Below, piece by piece: positions 25,872 to 34,422 of a DNA stretch of 64,000 nt. The translations under genes and the position numbers were made by a program. The DNA is from Acholeplasmataceae bacterium (GTDB lineage: Bacteria > Bacillota_I > Bacilli_A > Acholeplasmatales > Acholeplasmataceae), in NCBI GenBank assembly GCA_007692425.1, contig RECG01000010.1:1-64000 (forward strand). The letters run 5' to 3'. The first letter of the stretch is position 1. Each line of letters begins with the position of its first letter. The notes under the pieces were generated by a model that was given only the letters and a program-made list of their open reading frames with translations, did not search any database and had not been told where the DNA came from.

Positions 25872-26425
25872 AATTTGGTCATGATATCCATCCATGGTTC
25901 ATCTGAAACAAACAGGTCGATGGCGTCGACTGCGTCCTGAACGGTTTTCTTCAACACGGCTATCTGTGCCTCGGTAAACCGTCCAAGCACATAATGGTCC
26001 AAGGGCATGGCCGGATCATTGTCAATGCCGATGCGAATCCGCTTGAATTGTTCGCTTTTTAGAATGCCGATGATGTTGCGTAAACCGTTGTGTCCGCCGT
26101 GTCCGCCCAACTCTCTCAATCTGAGTTTGCCTGTCTCAAGGTTGACGTCGTCAACCACGACAAGCGTCTCTTCTGGCGAAAGCTCATAATAATTCATGAT
26201 GCGCGCAACAGCTTCTCCCGACAAATTCATGTATGTCATCGGTTTGGCGACAATCACAGTGTCGGATTTGGTTTTGAACACCAGCATGTCAGCGTTGAAT
26301 TTCGCATCAAATTTGGTTTTTTTGCCCAGTTTTTGAAGCCAAAAGTCGATTACCATGAAGCCGATGTTATGTCTGGTGGCTTGGTATTTGGAACCCGGGT
26401 TGCCCAATCCGACGACAAGTTTCAT
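25856..26425 (-). CDS. pth: Peptidyl-tRNA hydrolase
   Basis: Pth releases peptides from peptidyl-tRNA that has dropped off ribosomes. The 189-residue protein has VGLGNPGSKYQATRHNIGF (catalytic His near 20), KPMTYMNLSGEAV and DDVNLETGKLRLRELGGHGG. It overlaps prs by 4 bases (ATGA); prs-pth-mfd is a common Firmicutes order. Confidence 0.96.
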   Translation of the reverse strand: MKLVVGLGNPGSKYQATRHNIGFMVIDFWLQKLGKKTKFDAKFNADMLVFKTKSDTVIVAKPMTYMNLSGEAVARIMNYYELSPEETLVVVDDVNLETGKLRLRELGGHGGHNGLRNIIGILKSEQFKRIRIGIDNDPAMPLDHYVLGRFTEAQIAVLKKTVQDAVDAIDLFVSDEPWMDIMTKFNTQA

Positions 26426-27405
26426 GAATGGTTGGCGTCTTTCTTGATGATCTGGTCAAAGATCTGGCTGATGGGCTCATCCTTGATGATGTGGAGAATG
26501 GACTGCCCTAACAAGGGTCCGATATTGACCTGTTTGATTTTTGGTGAACAACAGTTTTTGGGCAACGCAATGGTGTCGGTCACCACCACTTCTGTCAAAA
26601 TGGAGTTCTCAATCCTATCAAGCGCATCGTCTGAAAACACGGGGTGGGTGGCTGCCGCATAGACGGCTTTGGCGCCGTTGTCAATCAAGGCTTGAGCGCC
26701 GGCAATCAGTGTGCCGGCCGTATCAATGATGTCGTCCACCATGATGGCGGTTTTCCCTTTGATATCGCCGATGATGTTGACGATTTCAGCTTTGTTGGGT
26801 TCCGGGCGCCGCTTATCAATGATCGCAAGCGGAACCTTCATGTTTTTGGCAAACAAACGTGCGCGGGTGACTCCGCCGTGATCGGGGGAAACCACCACGA
26901 CATCGTCGAGGTTCATGGTCTTCATGAAATAATCTGCGAGTAGCGGAGAGGCGGGGAAATTGTCAATCGGCACATCAAAAAAGCCTTGGATCTGAGCTGC
27001 GTGCAAATCAATGCAGATCAGCCGGTGGACACCGGCGGCCTGAAGCAGGTCGGCGACCAGTTTGGCTGTAATGGGTTGTCTTGATTTTGATTTCCGGTCT
27101 TGCCTGGAATATCCATAATACGGCATGATGACCGTCAACGTTTTGGCCGAAGCCCGTTTAATCGCATCCGCCATGATCAAGAGTTCCATGAGATGCTCGT
27201 TGGCGGGTGCTGATGTCGATTGCACGACAAAAACGTCATGACCTCGCACACTTTCTTCGATGTTAATCGAGATTTCTCCATCTGCAAACCTGATGACTTC
27301 AACCTTGCTGATGGCCAGTCCGGTCGTACGGGCTATCTCGTCAGCCAGCTTTTTGTTCGAGCTGAGTGCGAAGAGCTTGACTTTTTTTCCTTCTATCACA
27401 GACAT
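26422..27405 (-). CDS. prs: Ribose-phosphate pyrophosphokinase
   Basis: Prs makes PRPP from ribose-5-phosphate and ATP for nucleotide and NAD synthesis. The 327-residue protein shows the family's YGYSRQDRKSKSRQPI segment, the metal-binding ICIDLHAAQIQGFFDVP and the PRPP loop IMVDDIIDTAGTL. A possible promoter with -10 TATAAT precedes it near 27437-27442 on the minus strand. Confidence 0.96.
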   Translation of the reverse strand: MSVIEGKKVKLFALSSNKKLADEIARTTGLAISKVEVIRFADGEISINIEESVRGHDVFVVQSTSAPANEHLMELLIMADAIKRASAKTLTVIMPYYGYSRQDRKSKSRQPITAKLVADLLQAAGVHRLICIDLHAAQIQGFFDVPIDNFPASPLLADYFMKTMNLDDVVVVSPDHGGVTRARLFAKNMKVPLAIIDKRRPEPNKAEIVNIIGDIKGKTAIMVDDIIDTAGTLIAGAQALIDNGAKAVYAAATHPVFSDDALDRIENSILTEVVVTDTIALPKNCCSPKIKQVNIGPLLGQSILHIIKDEPISQIFDQIIKKDANHS

Positions 27406-27556
27406 GCTTGAATTCTCCCCTTCTTGTTTTCAATTTCATTATACACCATGAATCTGGTTTTGATAACCTTTTGTCTAATGACAAAAAAATCTTTTCCGCA
27501 TCACATGCAAAAAAGATTTTCGTCATTGGAACGATTGAATTTTTTATCGTTTATTT

Positions 27557-27853
27557 TTATGCTTCTGGTTCTGTCGGCTCTTCTTCGACCGGTGGTTTCG
27601 CTTTTTCCTCTTCATAAGCGACAACGATGGCGTCTTCTATTTTCTTTCTCATTTCGCCATGAATCGGGTGTGCGATGTCTCTAAAGTTTCCGTTGGGAGT
27701 CTTTTTGCTTGGCATTGCGACAAAAATGCCGTTCTCCCCTTCGATGATCCGGATATCGTGAACAACAAAGCTCTCATCGAAAGTGATGGTTGCCACGCCT
27801 CTAAGTCTGCTTTCGCTACTGACAAGTTTTACTCTTACGTCTGTAATCTCCAT
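27557..27853 (-). CDS. spoVG: SpoVG family RNA/DNA-binding regulator
   Basis: SpoVG is a small nucleic-acid-binding regulator found also in non-sporulating Firmicutes. The 98-residue protein begins [11 protein letters not shown] and has the [11 protein letters not shown] and [21 protein letters not shown] motifs, with an acidic, Pro-rich tail ([13 protein letters not shown]). The ATG at 27853 has GGAGG six bases upstream; the Met four codons earlier lacks such a site. An extended -10 element lies at 27887-27895. Its presence alone does not imply sporulation. Confidence 0.95.
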   Translation of the reverse strand: MEITDVRVKLVSSESRLRGVATITFDESFVVHDIRIIEGENGIFVAMPSKKTPNGNFRDIAHPIHGEMRKKIEDAIVVAYEEEKAKPPVEEEPTEPEA

Positions 27854-27886
27854 TGTGTCCTCCAAGACGCCCCTTGTTATATAAAA

Positions 27887-27895
27887 ATTATAACA
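27887..27895 (-). promoter_or_regulatory. Extended -10 promoter of spoVG
   Basis: TGTTATAAT on the minus strand, 33 bases before the spoVG start codon. Confidence 0.6.
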
Positions 27896-27921
27896 TATGT
27901 CGTGGCTTTATAACATGTTTT

Positions 27922-28743
27922 TCATGATTTTGGCCTTGTTTTAAGGCCTTTTATGGTGTTTTTTTCGTTTCTTTTAGGCTTTTTTGTCGATATGTTGTCT
28001 CCATCGAGAACAAAAAAGGTGGAACCGCTACCCGTCATCCTGACGGTTGGATGGTCTTTTTTTAATCGTTTATAGTGCGCTTTGACCGCCGGATATGCCT
28101 TCATCGTCGTCTTTAAAAGCGCGTTGTAGGTCTTTCTGAAAAAGGCCTGATAATGTTCATTGAGATAGAGTCTGAACAACCGCTCAAATCTTTTGGGGCG
28201 ATGACGTCCCCGGTAAGCGGCAAATACGGTTTTGGTCGATACGGCCTGGTCACATGAAAAAAGTTCGATTTCTTTGATCGGCGGCATATCGATAAACAAA
28301 TACTGATCGCCCCTGCCATAGATGAAAGCCGGTCGTTCATATAGGCAAAACAAGGTGTCTGATCCGAGTTCAAGCGCGATGTTTTCAAGGTTTTCCAAAG
28401 GTTGGTCGAGTTGCCATAGCCGGTTCAATCCCCGGATGGTCGCGGCGATGTTTGCGCTGCCTCCGCCAAGTCCGGCGCCAATCGGAATGTGTTTGGTCAA
28501 CTTGACATGTACGCCCTGATCGACATGGAAGGTCCTTTTCATGGTTTCAATGGTTTTCAACACATGATTGTCGGGAATCTCGACATCACATTCGACCACG
28601 ATGTCCGGATGTGGTGAAAAGGTGAGGACATCGTGGAGCGCCAAGGGAATCATGATCATTTTCAGTTCATGATAGCCGTCTTCCCGCTTACCGACAACAT
28701 CCAAAGCCAGATTCAGTTTCGCGTGTGCTTTTTCTTCAATCAT
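27922..28743 (-). CDS. ispE: 4-diphosphocytidyl-2-C-methyl-D-erythritol kinase
   Basis: IspE is a GHMP kinase of the non-mevalonate (MEP) isoprenoid pathway. The 273-residue protein has AHAKLNLALDVVGKREDGYHEL near the start, the ATP loop PIGAGLGGGSANIAA (about 83-97) and the MTGSGSTFFVL motif. The C-terminus is basic. The ATG at 28743 has GGGAG seven bases upstream and overlaps the rsmA stop by 8 bases. It supplies precursors for undecaprenyl and quinone-type lipids. Confidence 0.93.
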   Translation of the reverse strand: MIEEKAHAKLNLALDVVGKREDGYHELKMIMIPLALHDVLTFSPHPDIVVECDVEIPDNHVLKTIETMKRTFHVDQGVHVKLTKHIPIGAGLGGGSANIAATIRGLNRLWQLDQPLENLENIALELGSDTLFCLYERPAFIYGRGDQYLFIDMPPIKEIELFSCDQAVSTKTVFAAYRGRHRPKRFERLFRLYLNEHYQAFFRKTYNALLKTTMKAYPAVKAHYKRLKKDHPTVRMTGSGSTFFVLDGDNISTKKPKRNEKNTIKGLKTRPKS

Positions 28744-29518
28744 GGGGCCACTCCCTTGCCAGTCGGACAAAGGTTTCAAGCGTTAGTGCTTCAGCCCGCA
28801 CCAACGGTGAAATCCCTTGTGCGTCCAACCATGTTTCGAGGTGTGCTTTCTCGATGCCAAACGCCTGGTGCCAATTGTTGACCAACGTCTTTCTTTTTTG
28901 TGTGAAGGCGGCTTTGACAAGTTTGATGAACCGGCTTTCCGCCTTCTCGTCAAGTGTGGCTGTTTCGTGTTTAATGATGCGGATCACTGCGCTATCGACA
29001 TTAGGCACCGGATAAAAAAGCTGTCGCTTGACATCCATCATCTTGTAGACGTCCGCCTGATATTGCAAAAGCACCGAAAGGGCGTTGTAAGCCTTGGTTC
29101 CGGGTTTGGCAAGCAACCGGTCACAAACCTCTTTTTGAACCATCAGTGATGCGGTCTTGATGTCTTGGGCCGCCAAAATATTGAACAAGATCGGCGTCGT
29201 GATGTAATAAGGCACATTGGCCACCACGTGTGCCGGCCCATGCCGGTTCATGTCGGCCTTCAAGATGTCTTCGTAAATGATGTCAAGATTCGGATGTTCC
29301 TGTTCAATCTGGTCTAGGAAAGGCTTCAGTGTGGTGTCGATTTCATATGCATAAACATGCCGTGCCTCTGTTGCCAGCAAGCCGGTCATGGCCCCTTGGC
29401 CGGGGCCGATTTCAATGACCGTCTTTCCTGCGATGTCTGATGACTTGACGATTTTATGTAGTAGATTCCGGTCCTTGAGGAAGTTTTGGCCATATTTCTT
29501 TTTCATTTGATGTTTCAT
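28736..29518 (-). CDS. rsmA: 16S rRNA dimethyladenosine transferase RsmA (KsgA)
   Basis: RsmA dimethylates two adjacent adenosines near the 3' end of 16S rRNA. The 260-residue protein has KKYGQNFLKD at the N-terminus, the SAM motif VIEIGPGQGAMT and the catalytic NVPYYITTPIL. The ATG at 29518 has GAGGTG upstream and lies inside the last 65 bases of rnmV in another frame; even the next Met (29506) would overlap. Confidence 0.95.
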   Translation of the reverse strand: MKHQMKKKYGQNFLKDRNLLHKIVKSSDIAGKTVIEIGPGQGAMTGLLATEARHVYAYEIDTTLKPFLDQIEQEHPNLDIIYEDILKADMNRHGPAHVVANVPYYITTPILFNILAAQDIKTASLMVQKEVCDRLLAKPGTKAYNALSVLLQYQADVYKMMDVKRQLFYPVPNVDSAVIRIIKHETATLDEKAESRFIKLVKAAFTQKRKTLVNNWHQAFGIEKAHLETWLDAQGISPLVRAEALTLETFVRLAREWPHD

Positions 29519-30047
29519 CGAGCACCTCGCGGATTCTCGCTTTTGTGATTTGAAACAGATGGAGCCTGTGATAAAGGGTCTTGCCGTTGACGTGTCCGAG
29601 ATGAAGGCGCGCTGACAACTGTTTGCGTAACATCTGGCTGTTCTTGTGCCCCACCAGACCTGTTTCGTGTAAAAAAGCGTGCGTGATGTCGCTTTTTGAT
29701 GTGGGTTGTTCCCGCACCATGTGTTTCAACGCTTGTTGAAGGTTTTCCGGTGACACATGTTCAATGCCTGTTTTTTTGCCGTTTGTGCTACGGGCCTTGT
29801 CTTGTTCGATAAACACATGCGCGGCCTGCTTCAATGTTTTTGACAACAACCGCCTGATCCGCTCTCCCGCGTGATCGGGATCCAAAAACAAGACAATGTC
29901 GTGGGTTTCTTCCAGTTTTTTCAATAATTTGACCGTTTCGGGTTCGATGGCGCTGCCATTGATGGCAATCGCCCTGATATCAGGCATCACCTGTTTGAGT
30001 CGGGCGACATCGTTTCTACCCTCGACGACAATGATTTGCGGTCTCAT
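29454..30047 (-). CDS. rnmV: Ribonuclease M5
   Basis: RNase M5 matures 5S rRNA in low-GC Gram-positive bacteria. The 197-residue protein has the Toprim signature IIVVEGRNDVARLK (catalytic Glu near 9) and VLFLDPDHAGERIRR with the metal-binding Asp pair. The C-terminus extends over the start of rsmA by 65 bases. Its ATG overlaps the stop of the HD-domain gene. Confidence 0.92.
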   Translation of the reverse strand: MRPQIIVVEGRNDVARLKQVMPDIRAIAINGSAIEPETVKLLKKLEETHDIVLFLDPDHAGERIRRLLSKTLKQAAHVFIEQDKARSTNGKKTGIEHVSPENLQQALKHMVREQPTSKSDITHAFLHETGLVGHKNSQMLRKQLSARLHLGHVNGKTLYHRLHLFQITKARIREVLDETSNEKEIWPKLPQGPESTT

Positions 30048-31252
30048 GGTTTGCGATAGAAAAAGCGTGTGTCGCTCTTGGTCCCCGCGTGCGTCAGGCT
30101 TTCCATGATTTTCGATTGATCACGCAATGACGAAAGCGATCCGTTGTCCAGCATGATATAGATTTTATCGCCAAAATAAGTCTCTTCATTTTGATAGGTG
30201 CTGTTTTCAACGGTGCGACAGGCCGTGAAATACGCCTGTTCTTCTTTATCATAACCCTTTTTGATAGCTTCAATCGCGGCTTTATTGTCTTTCGTGTCAC
30301 TCATATGTCCCCAGATTCTGCGATTGAGGAAATCGCCAGCAAGCAACCGGAGAATCCGGTCGTTTGCCTTGGCAAAGCCGACCAGCAGGCCATTGACATA
30401 ATAATCATCAAGCTGGATAAAGTTGTCTATGTCGCGCGGCTCTTCCATCATTCGCTTGAGCGGGTCAATATCGATTTTTCCAAAATCGAAAGCTTGGTTA
30501 ATCAGATCTTTGGCGCGTAAGCATATTTTTTCAAGGTTCACTTCATAAGCGTGGGCGACCGGATGATAATAGACTTGCCAATACATGTGATAGCGGGCAA
30601 TCAAATAGTTTTCAATGGCATGGATGCCTGTATGTTTAAAAACCACCTGGCCGTCTCTGACATGAAGCACCCTGATCAAGCGATCAAGATCGATTCGCCC
30701 GTACGCAGCGCCCGTGAAATAGGCGTCTCTTTCCAGATAGTCCAGCCTATCGACATCGAGTTGACTGGAAATCAGCTGCTCGATCAAGGCGAACCGGCCT
30801 TCTTTCAACAGGATGGATGCAACATCTTCAGCAAACCCCTGATCGATGCGGTCGAGCAGTGTCCTGATGTCTTTATTGCCGGTAATCAGGGCCGCGCCCA
30901 TGACCTCGTGTTTCATGCCGAACACATCTTCAAAGGCGTGGGAATAAGCGCCGTGTCCGATGTCGTGTAACAGCGCCGATACCAAAAAGAGCAGCCGTTG
31001 GCGTGTGTCGAACCCCTCGGCAAGATCCGGCACCGCCATAAAGCGGTTGGCGATTTCATAAACACCAAGGCTGTGACTGAAGCGGGAATGCTCCGCGCCA
31101 TGGAAGACCATTTGAACGCCGCTGAGATGCCTGATCCTTCTCAGTCTTTGAAAAGGGGCGCTGTTGATCAAATCCTTGATGACTAAATCATCAACATGGA
31201 TGTATCCGTATAAAGGGTCTTTATAGACTTGTTGTTTTTTGAGTTTTTCCAC
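30044..31252 (-). CDS. HD-superfamily phosphohydrolase (YwfO/SAMHD1-like)
   Basis: A 402-residue HD-domain protein. The metal and substrate motifs seen are FHGAEHSRFSHSLGVYE (His/Arg), LLHDIGHGAYSHAFE (HD pair) and SSQLDVDRLDYLERD, the arrangement of YwfO-type dNTP triphosphohydrolases. The start is a GTG at 31252, because GGGAGG lies seven bases before it; a TTG six codons upstream would be in the ribosome site. It overlaps rnmV by 4 bases. Confidence 0.88.
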   Translation of the reverse strand: MEKLKKQQVYKDPLYGYIHVDDLVIKDLINSAPFQRLRRIRHLSGVQMVFHGAEHSRFSHSLGVYEIANRFMAVPDLAEGFDTRQRLLFLVSALLHDIGHGAYSHAFEDVFGMKHEVMGAALITGNKDIRTLLDRIDQGFAEDVASILLKEGRFALIEQLISSQLDVDRLDYLERDAYFTGAAYGRIDLDRLIRVLHVRDGQVVFKHTGIHAIENYLIARYHMYWQVYYHPVAHAYEVNLEKICLRAKDLINQAFDFGKIDIDPLKRMMEEPRDIDNFIQLDDYYVNGLLVGFAKANDRILRLLAGDFLNRRIWGHMSDTKDNKAAIEAIKKGYDKEEQAYFTACRTVENSTYQNEETYFGDKIYIMLDNGSLSSLRDQSKIMESLTHAGTKSDTRFFYRKP

Positions 31253-31268
31253 GTGTCTGCCTCCCGGC

Positions 31269-31292
31269 AAAAAAGTGCCTATCTAGGCACTT
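31269..31292 (-). terminator. Terminator of pduL
   Basis: On the minus strand AAGTGCCTA-GA-TAGGCACTT is followed by TTTT. It overlaps the pduL stop codon and precedes the HD gene. Confidence 0.8.
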
Positions 31293-31881
31293 ATTGTTTG
31301 ATGGTGTAGCTTTTCACCAGCTCGACGCCGTCACCGGTGTTGAGCATGAAGGCTGATCCGTCATCCGTGTCCAGATGACAGTCAAGGCTATATTTCGGAC
31401 TGACCCTGCACAAGACGTTGTCTAAAATCCCGGCTTTGACACCACTGACTTTGAGACTGACCACGTCGCCGTCCTTGACGTCGTATGCCTTGGCATCCTC
31501 CTCGGAAAAGTGGATGTGTCGGTCGGCGATGATCACGCCTTCTTTGATGTGCACCTGTCCATTCGGACCAATCAAGGTCGCGGCACCCGATCCCTTGGTG
31601 TCCCCAGACGATCTGACCGGTGCCTCGAACTTGTACCGGATGGCGTCGCTCCGGGAAACTTCGACCTGGGATGCCGGACGGACCGGACCAAGGATGCGGA
31701 CGCCGGCAAGCAGTTTGCCCTGCGGACTGACCACATCGATTTTTTCGATGGCTGCATATTGGCCGGGTTGGCTCAAGTCTTTCATCGGCGTGAGCGCATA
31801 TGTTTTGCCAAACAAGATTTCCAGATGTTCCTGGCTCAGATGTGCGTGGCGCCCGGAAATTCCTACGGGTATTTTTTTCAT
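31291..31881 (-). CDS. pduL: PduL-type phosphate acyltransferase
   Basis: PduL-type phosphotransacylase converts acyl-CoA and phosphate to acyl phosphate; outside microcompartments it commonly serves as the acetyl-phosphate route. The 196-residue protein has two zinc-binding repeats: GISGRHAHLS near 8-17 and ADRHIHFSEEDA near 120-131, plus HLDTDDGSAF. No microcompartment shell genes or N-terminal encapsulation peptide are seen, so a role in acetyl-CoA/acetate metabolism is likely (inference). Confidence 0.92.
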   Translation of the reverse strand: MKKIPVGISGRHAHLSQEHLEILFGKTYALTPMKDLSQPGQYAAIEKIDVVSPQGKLLAGVRILGPVRPASQVEVSRSDAIRYKFEAPVRSSGDTKGSGAATLIGPNGQVHIKEGVIIADRHIHFSEEDAKAYDVKDGDVVSLKVSGVKAGILDNVLCRVSPKYSLDCHLDTDDGSAFMLNTGDGVELVKSYTIKQ

Positions 31882-31944
31882 GGTTTCGTCCTCCTGTGTA
31901 CGCGTTGATTATATCATTGATGCGGTTTATTTTCAATGCTTTCA

Positions 31945-31953
31945 TGTTACAAT
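31945..31953 (+). promoter_or_regulatory. Extended -10-like promoter of the HIT gene
   Basis: TGTTACAAT on the plus strand, one base from the TGTTATAAT element used elsewhere here, 22 bases before the HIT start codon. Confidence 0.45.
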
Positions 31954-31975
31954 AAAGCCGAAGGAGGGATGTTGA

Positions 31976-32392
31976 ATGCCATCCGTATTCACAAAAATCA
32001 TTGCCCGTGAAATTCCCGCTCATGTCGTTTATGAAGACGACCTTGTCATTGCCTTTCTTGATATCAGCCAAGCGACAAAAGGTCATACCCTGGTGGTGTC
32101 AAAAAGCGAAGTTGAAAACGTCTATGGGCTGTCTGATGAGTTGGCCGGACATCTATTTCGTGTCGCCGCCCGTTTGGCAAGAGCCATTCAAAAAGCGTTC
32201 AGCCCTGCAGGTTTGAATGTCTTGAACAACAACGGGGCCGTCGCCGGACAGACCGTCTTTCATTTTCATCTTCATTTGCTTCCGCGCTACGAGGATGATG
32301 ATGTCACCTTGGCGTTTGTCAACCATATGGACGACACCGGCCAAGAAGACTATAAAGAAAGAGCCAACCTGATTAAAGCGGCTCTATCGTAA
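31976..32392 (+). CDS. HIT family nucleotide hydrolase/transferase
   Basis: A 138-residue Hint/HIT protein with the histidine triad FHFHLHLLPR near residues 96-105 and the NNNGAVAGQ loop before it. HIT proteins of this type hydrolyse nucleoside phosphoramidates or AMP conjugates. A strong AAGGAGG ribosome site precedes the ATG. It is one of only three plus-strand genes left of oriC, and its last 20 bases overlap the 3' end of the histidine kinase gene on the opposite strand. Confidence 0.93.
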   Translation: MPSVFTKIIAREIPAHVVYEDDLVIAFLDISQATKGHTLVVSKSEVENVYGLSDELAGHLFRVAARLARAIQKAFSPAGLNVLNNNGAVAGQTVFHFHLHLLPRYEDDDVTLAFVNHMDDTGQEDYKERANLIKAALS

Positions 32393-33638
32393 ACATGACG
32401 CCCTGGTTGATGTTTTCAACCCTGAGTTGTAAATTGAAGTGTGCAACCGTCCTTTGGACGATGCTCATGCCAAGACCAAATTGACCGTTTTGTCCTTTTT
32501 CGTATGGCTTGAACATCTGGTCAAGAAATTTATCGCTGATCGGCTCACCGTCGTTATAGAAGGTGAGCTTTTTTTGTTTCAGTTTGATGATGATGGTGGT
32601 TTTGGCATAGCGTAGCGCGTTATCGACAATATTCGCGAAGGCGCTATAGAAGTTTTCCTTGACACCGAAATAGGTCGATTCGTCCAAATCAAGTTCGAAT
32701 TTGATGTTGGTCCTGTACTTCTGGCTATCCACGATGTTGATAATCAAGTCCTTGACTTTGACATTGACGAATTCGCTCGGGTCCTTCAAATACTCCAATT
32801 TGCTTAATTCAAGAAGCTGTTTGACCTTTTGGTTGAGAATGTCGGTCTGCTTGACGATGACTTGCGCTTCCTTGATGTCAGACACGCCGTCGGCAATCGC
32901 TTCAGCATAGGACTGGATGACGGCAATCGGTGTTTTGAAATCATGACTGATGTTTTGTAGCATCTCTTGTTTGATCTTCTCGCTTGATTCGATTTCTTGC
33001 CGCATGCGTTCAATCGTCTGGGCAAGTTCCGTGATTTCGTCGCTGCCGTCGATTTCAATCGGAACTTTATAGTCGTTGCTGCTCAAGATGGCGACCTCGC
33101 CCCTGAGTCGCTTGACGCGCTCGACCGTGATTCTTGACCACATCAAAATAATCAGATTACCTAGTAAAACAAGTGCAATAAAGCTGATTCTGGTCAATGC
33201 TGTGAACGACGAACCAACCGTTTGAAGATAGGTTTCTCCGGTGAACACGATGATTAGCAACTCATTGGGCCTGCGGTCGATGCGAAAATGATAGGTTTGT
33301 CCGTCAAACACCTCTTCCTTGGACATGCCCGGCCAGTGATGGAGCCTGTTGATGACCTGCGTGGCCGTATAGTGCCCATCCAACACACCTAGATTGTATT
33401 CGCTGAGAATCACGCCGTTGACAAGGTCATAAATGACGTAACCGTTGTGTTCACTGGTGAAGTGGTCTTCAAGATTATGTCTGACTTCGTTGAAATAATT
33501 GTTCAGTTGTTCAATGTTTTGATCGTGACGAAACTCTTCAAAGACCCGGTTCAAGGCAAAAATAAAAAGCAGACTCGTCAACAGTGTCACAATGGTGAAG
33601 ATGAGATTCAATTGCGTGGTCAGCTTGATTTGTTTCAT
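32373..33638 (-). CDS. Sensor histidine kinase
   Basis: A 421-residue two-component kinase: membrane helix at about 9-30, an extracytoplasmic sensor of about 115 residues, a second helix at about 149-168, HAMP linker, phosphoacceptor ISHDFKTPIAV with its His near 240, and an ATP-binding domain with NIVDNALRY (N box) and GQFGLGMSIV (G2). The sensor part is unrecognised. It overlaps the response regulator stop by 4 bases; no obvious target gene lies next to it. Confidence 0.92.
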   Translation of the reverse strand: MKQIKLTTQLNLIFTIVTLLTSLLFIFALNRVFEEFRHDQNIEQLNNYFNEVRHNLEDHFTSEHNGYVIYDLVNGVILSEYNLGVLDGHYTATQVINRLHHWPGMSKEEVFDGQTYHFRIDRRPNELLIIVFTGETYLQTVGSSFTALTRISFIALVLLGNLIILMWSRITVERVKRLRGEVAILSSNDYKVPIEIDGSDEITELAQTIERMRQEIESSEKIKQEMLQNISHDFKTPIAVIQSYAEAIADGVSDIKEAQVIVKQTDILNQKVKQLLELSKLEYLKDPSEFVNVKVKDLIINIVDSQKYRTNIKFELDLDESTYFGVKENFYSAFANIVDNALRYAKTTIIIKLKQKKLTFYNDGEPISDKFLDQMFKPYEKGQNGQFGLGMSIVQRTVAHFNLQLRVENINQGVMFTIEPL

Positions 33639-34288
33639 AACAACCGATATCCGAAGCCGTAGATGGTTTCAATTTTCAATTCTGGCATTTTATGTCTAAG
33701 TCGTCTGAGCAAGTCATCGACGACCCGGTCGCTTCCGAAATAATTCTCGCCCCAAACCTGTTTGAGAATTTCTTTCCTTTCAAAGGCAACATTAAGATTT
33801 TTGACAAAGAAAAGCAAGAGTTCGAATTCTTTATTGGTCAAATCAATCATGCTTTCGTTCGTTTTGATTTCCCTTTTTGTCAAATTGATTTCATACGGTC
33901 CGTATTGCGTGATTTCCGTGTTTTGGGGTTGTTGACGACGTAAAATCGCCTTGACTCTGAGAATCAGTTCGCGAGGCGAATAAGGTTTGGCGAGATAGTC
34001 ATCACTACCGAGTTCAAGACCCATGATCTTGTCCAAATCCTGGTCACGGGCGGATGTGAAGATGATGGCGGCCGGATTGTTGTTTTGCTTGAGTTGGCGG
34101 ATGATATCATAGCCGTTGACTTCCCCTGTCAACATGATGTCGAGAATCCAAAGATCGACAGGATCATCGATGTGTTCGAGGGCGGTTTCTCCATCATGAA
34201 AAACGGTGATGTCATAGCCTTCGCGCAAGAGATATTTACGGATGATTTCGGCTAAATCTTTTTCATCTTCAACATAATATATCTTCAT
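33635..34288 (-). CDS. OmpR/PhoB-family response regulator
   Basis: A 217-residue regulator with a receiver domain (acidic pocket near 9-10, phosphoacceptor Asp in DLWILDIMLTG at about 50, TSARD, and Lys in AKPYSPRE near 100) and a C-terminal winged-helix domain (EFELLLFFVKN, VDDLLRRLRHK). Its leader starts at an extended -10 promoter and folds a hairpin with a GAAA loop right at the 5' end (about 34310-34331), which could stabilise the mRNA. Confidence 0.94.
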   Translation of the reverse strand: MKIYYVEDEKDLAEIIRKYLLREGYDITVFHDGETALEHIDDPVDLWILDIMLTGEVNGYDIIRQLKQNNNPAAIIFTSARDQDLDKIMGLELGSDDYLAKPYSPRELILRVKAILRRQQPQNTEITQYGPYEINLTKREIKTNESMIDLTNKEFELLLFFVKNLNVAFERKEILKQVWGENYFGSDRVVDDLLRRLRHKMPELKIETIYGFGYRLL

Positions 34289-34335
34289 ATTTCCATACCC
34301 TTCTTTACGTCAAATGAGCGCACTTTCGCACACTC

Positions 34336-34344
34336 ATTATACCA
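34336..34344 (-). promoter_or_regulatory. Extended -10 promoter of the two-component operon
   Basis: TGGTATAAT on the minus strand, about 48 bases before the regulator gene; -35 is weak. Confidence 0.5.
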
Positions 34345-34422
34345 TAGCAAGGCGCCATCAAATGAAAATTGATTGCCTTGGTTGTCGTCGCTGCCGATCT
34401 TGTCAGACCGTGGGAAATTGTG

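Noticed and set aside
27557-27853. SpoVG as evidence of sporulation
   Set aside because: SpoVG is widespread in non-sporulating relatives, and no other sporulation gene is present.
31388-32086. 232-codon frame overlapping pduL and the HIT gene
   Set aside because: Shadow of pduL in another frame that also crosses the HIT promoter and start.
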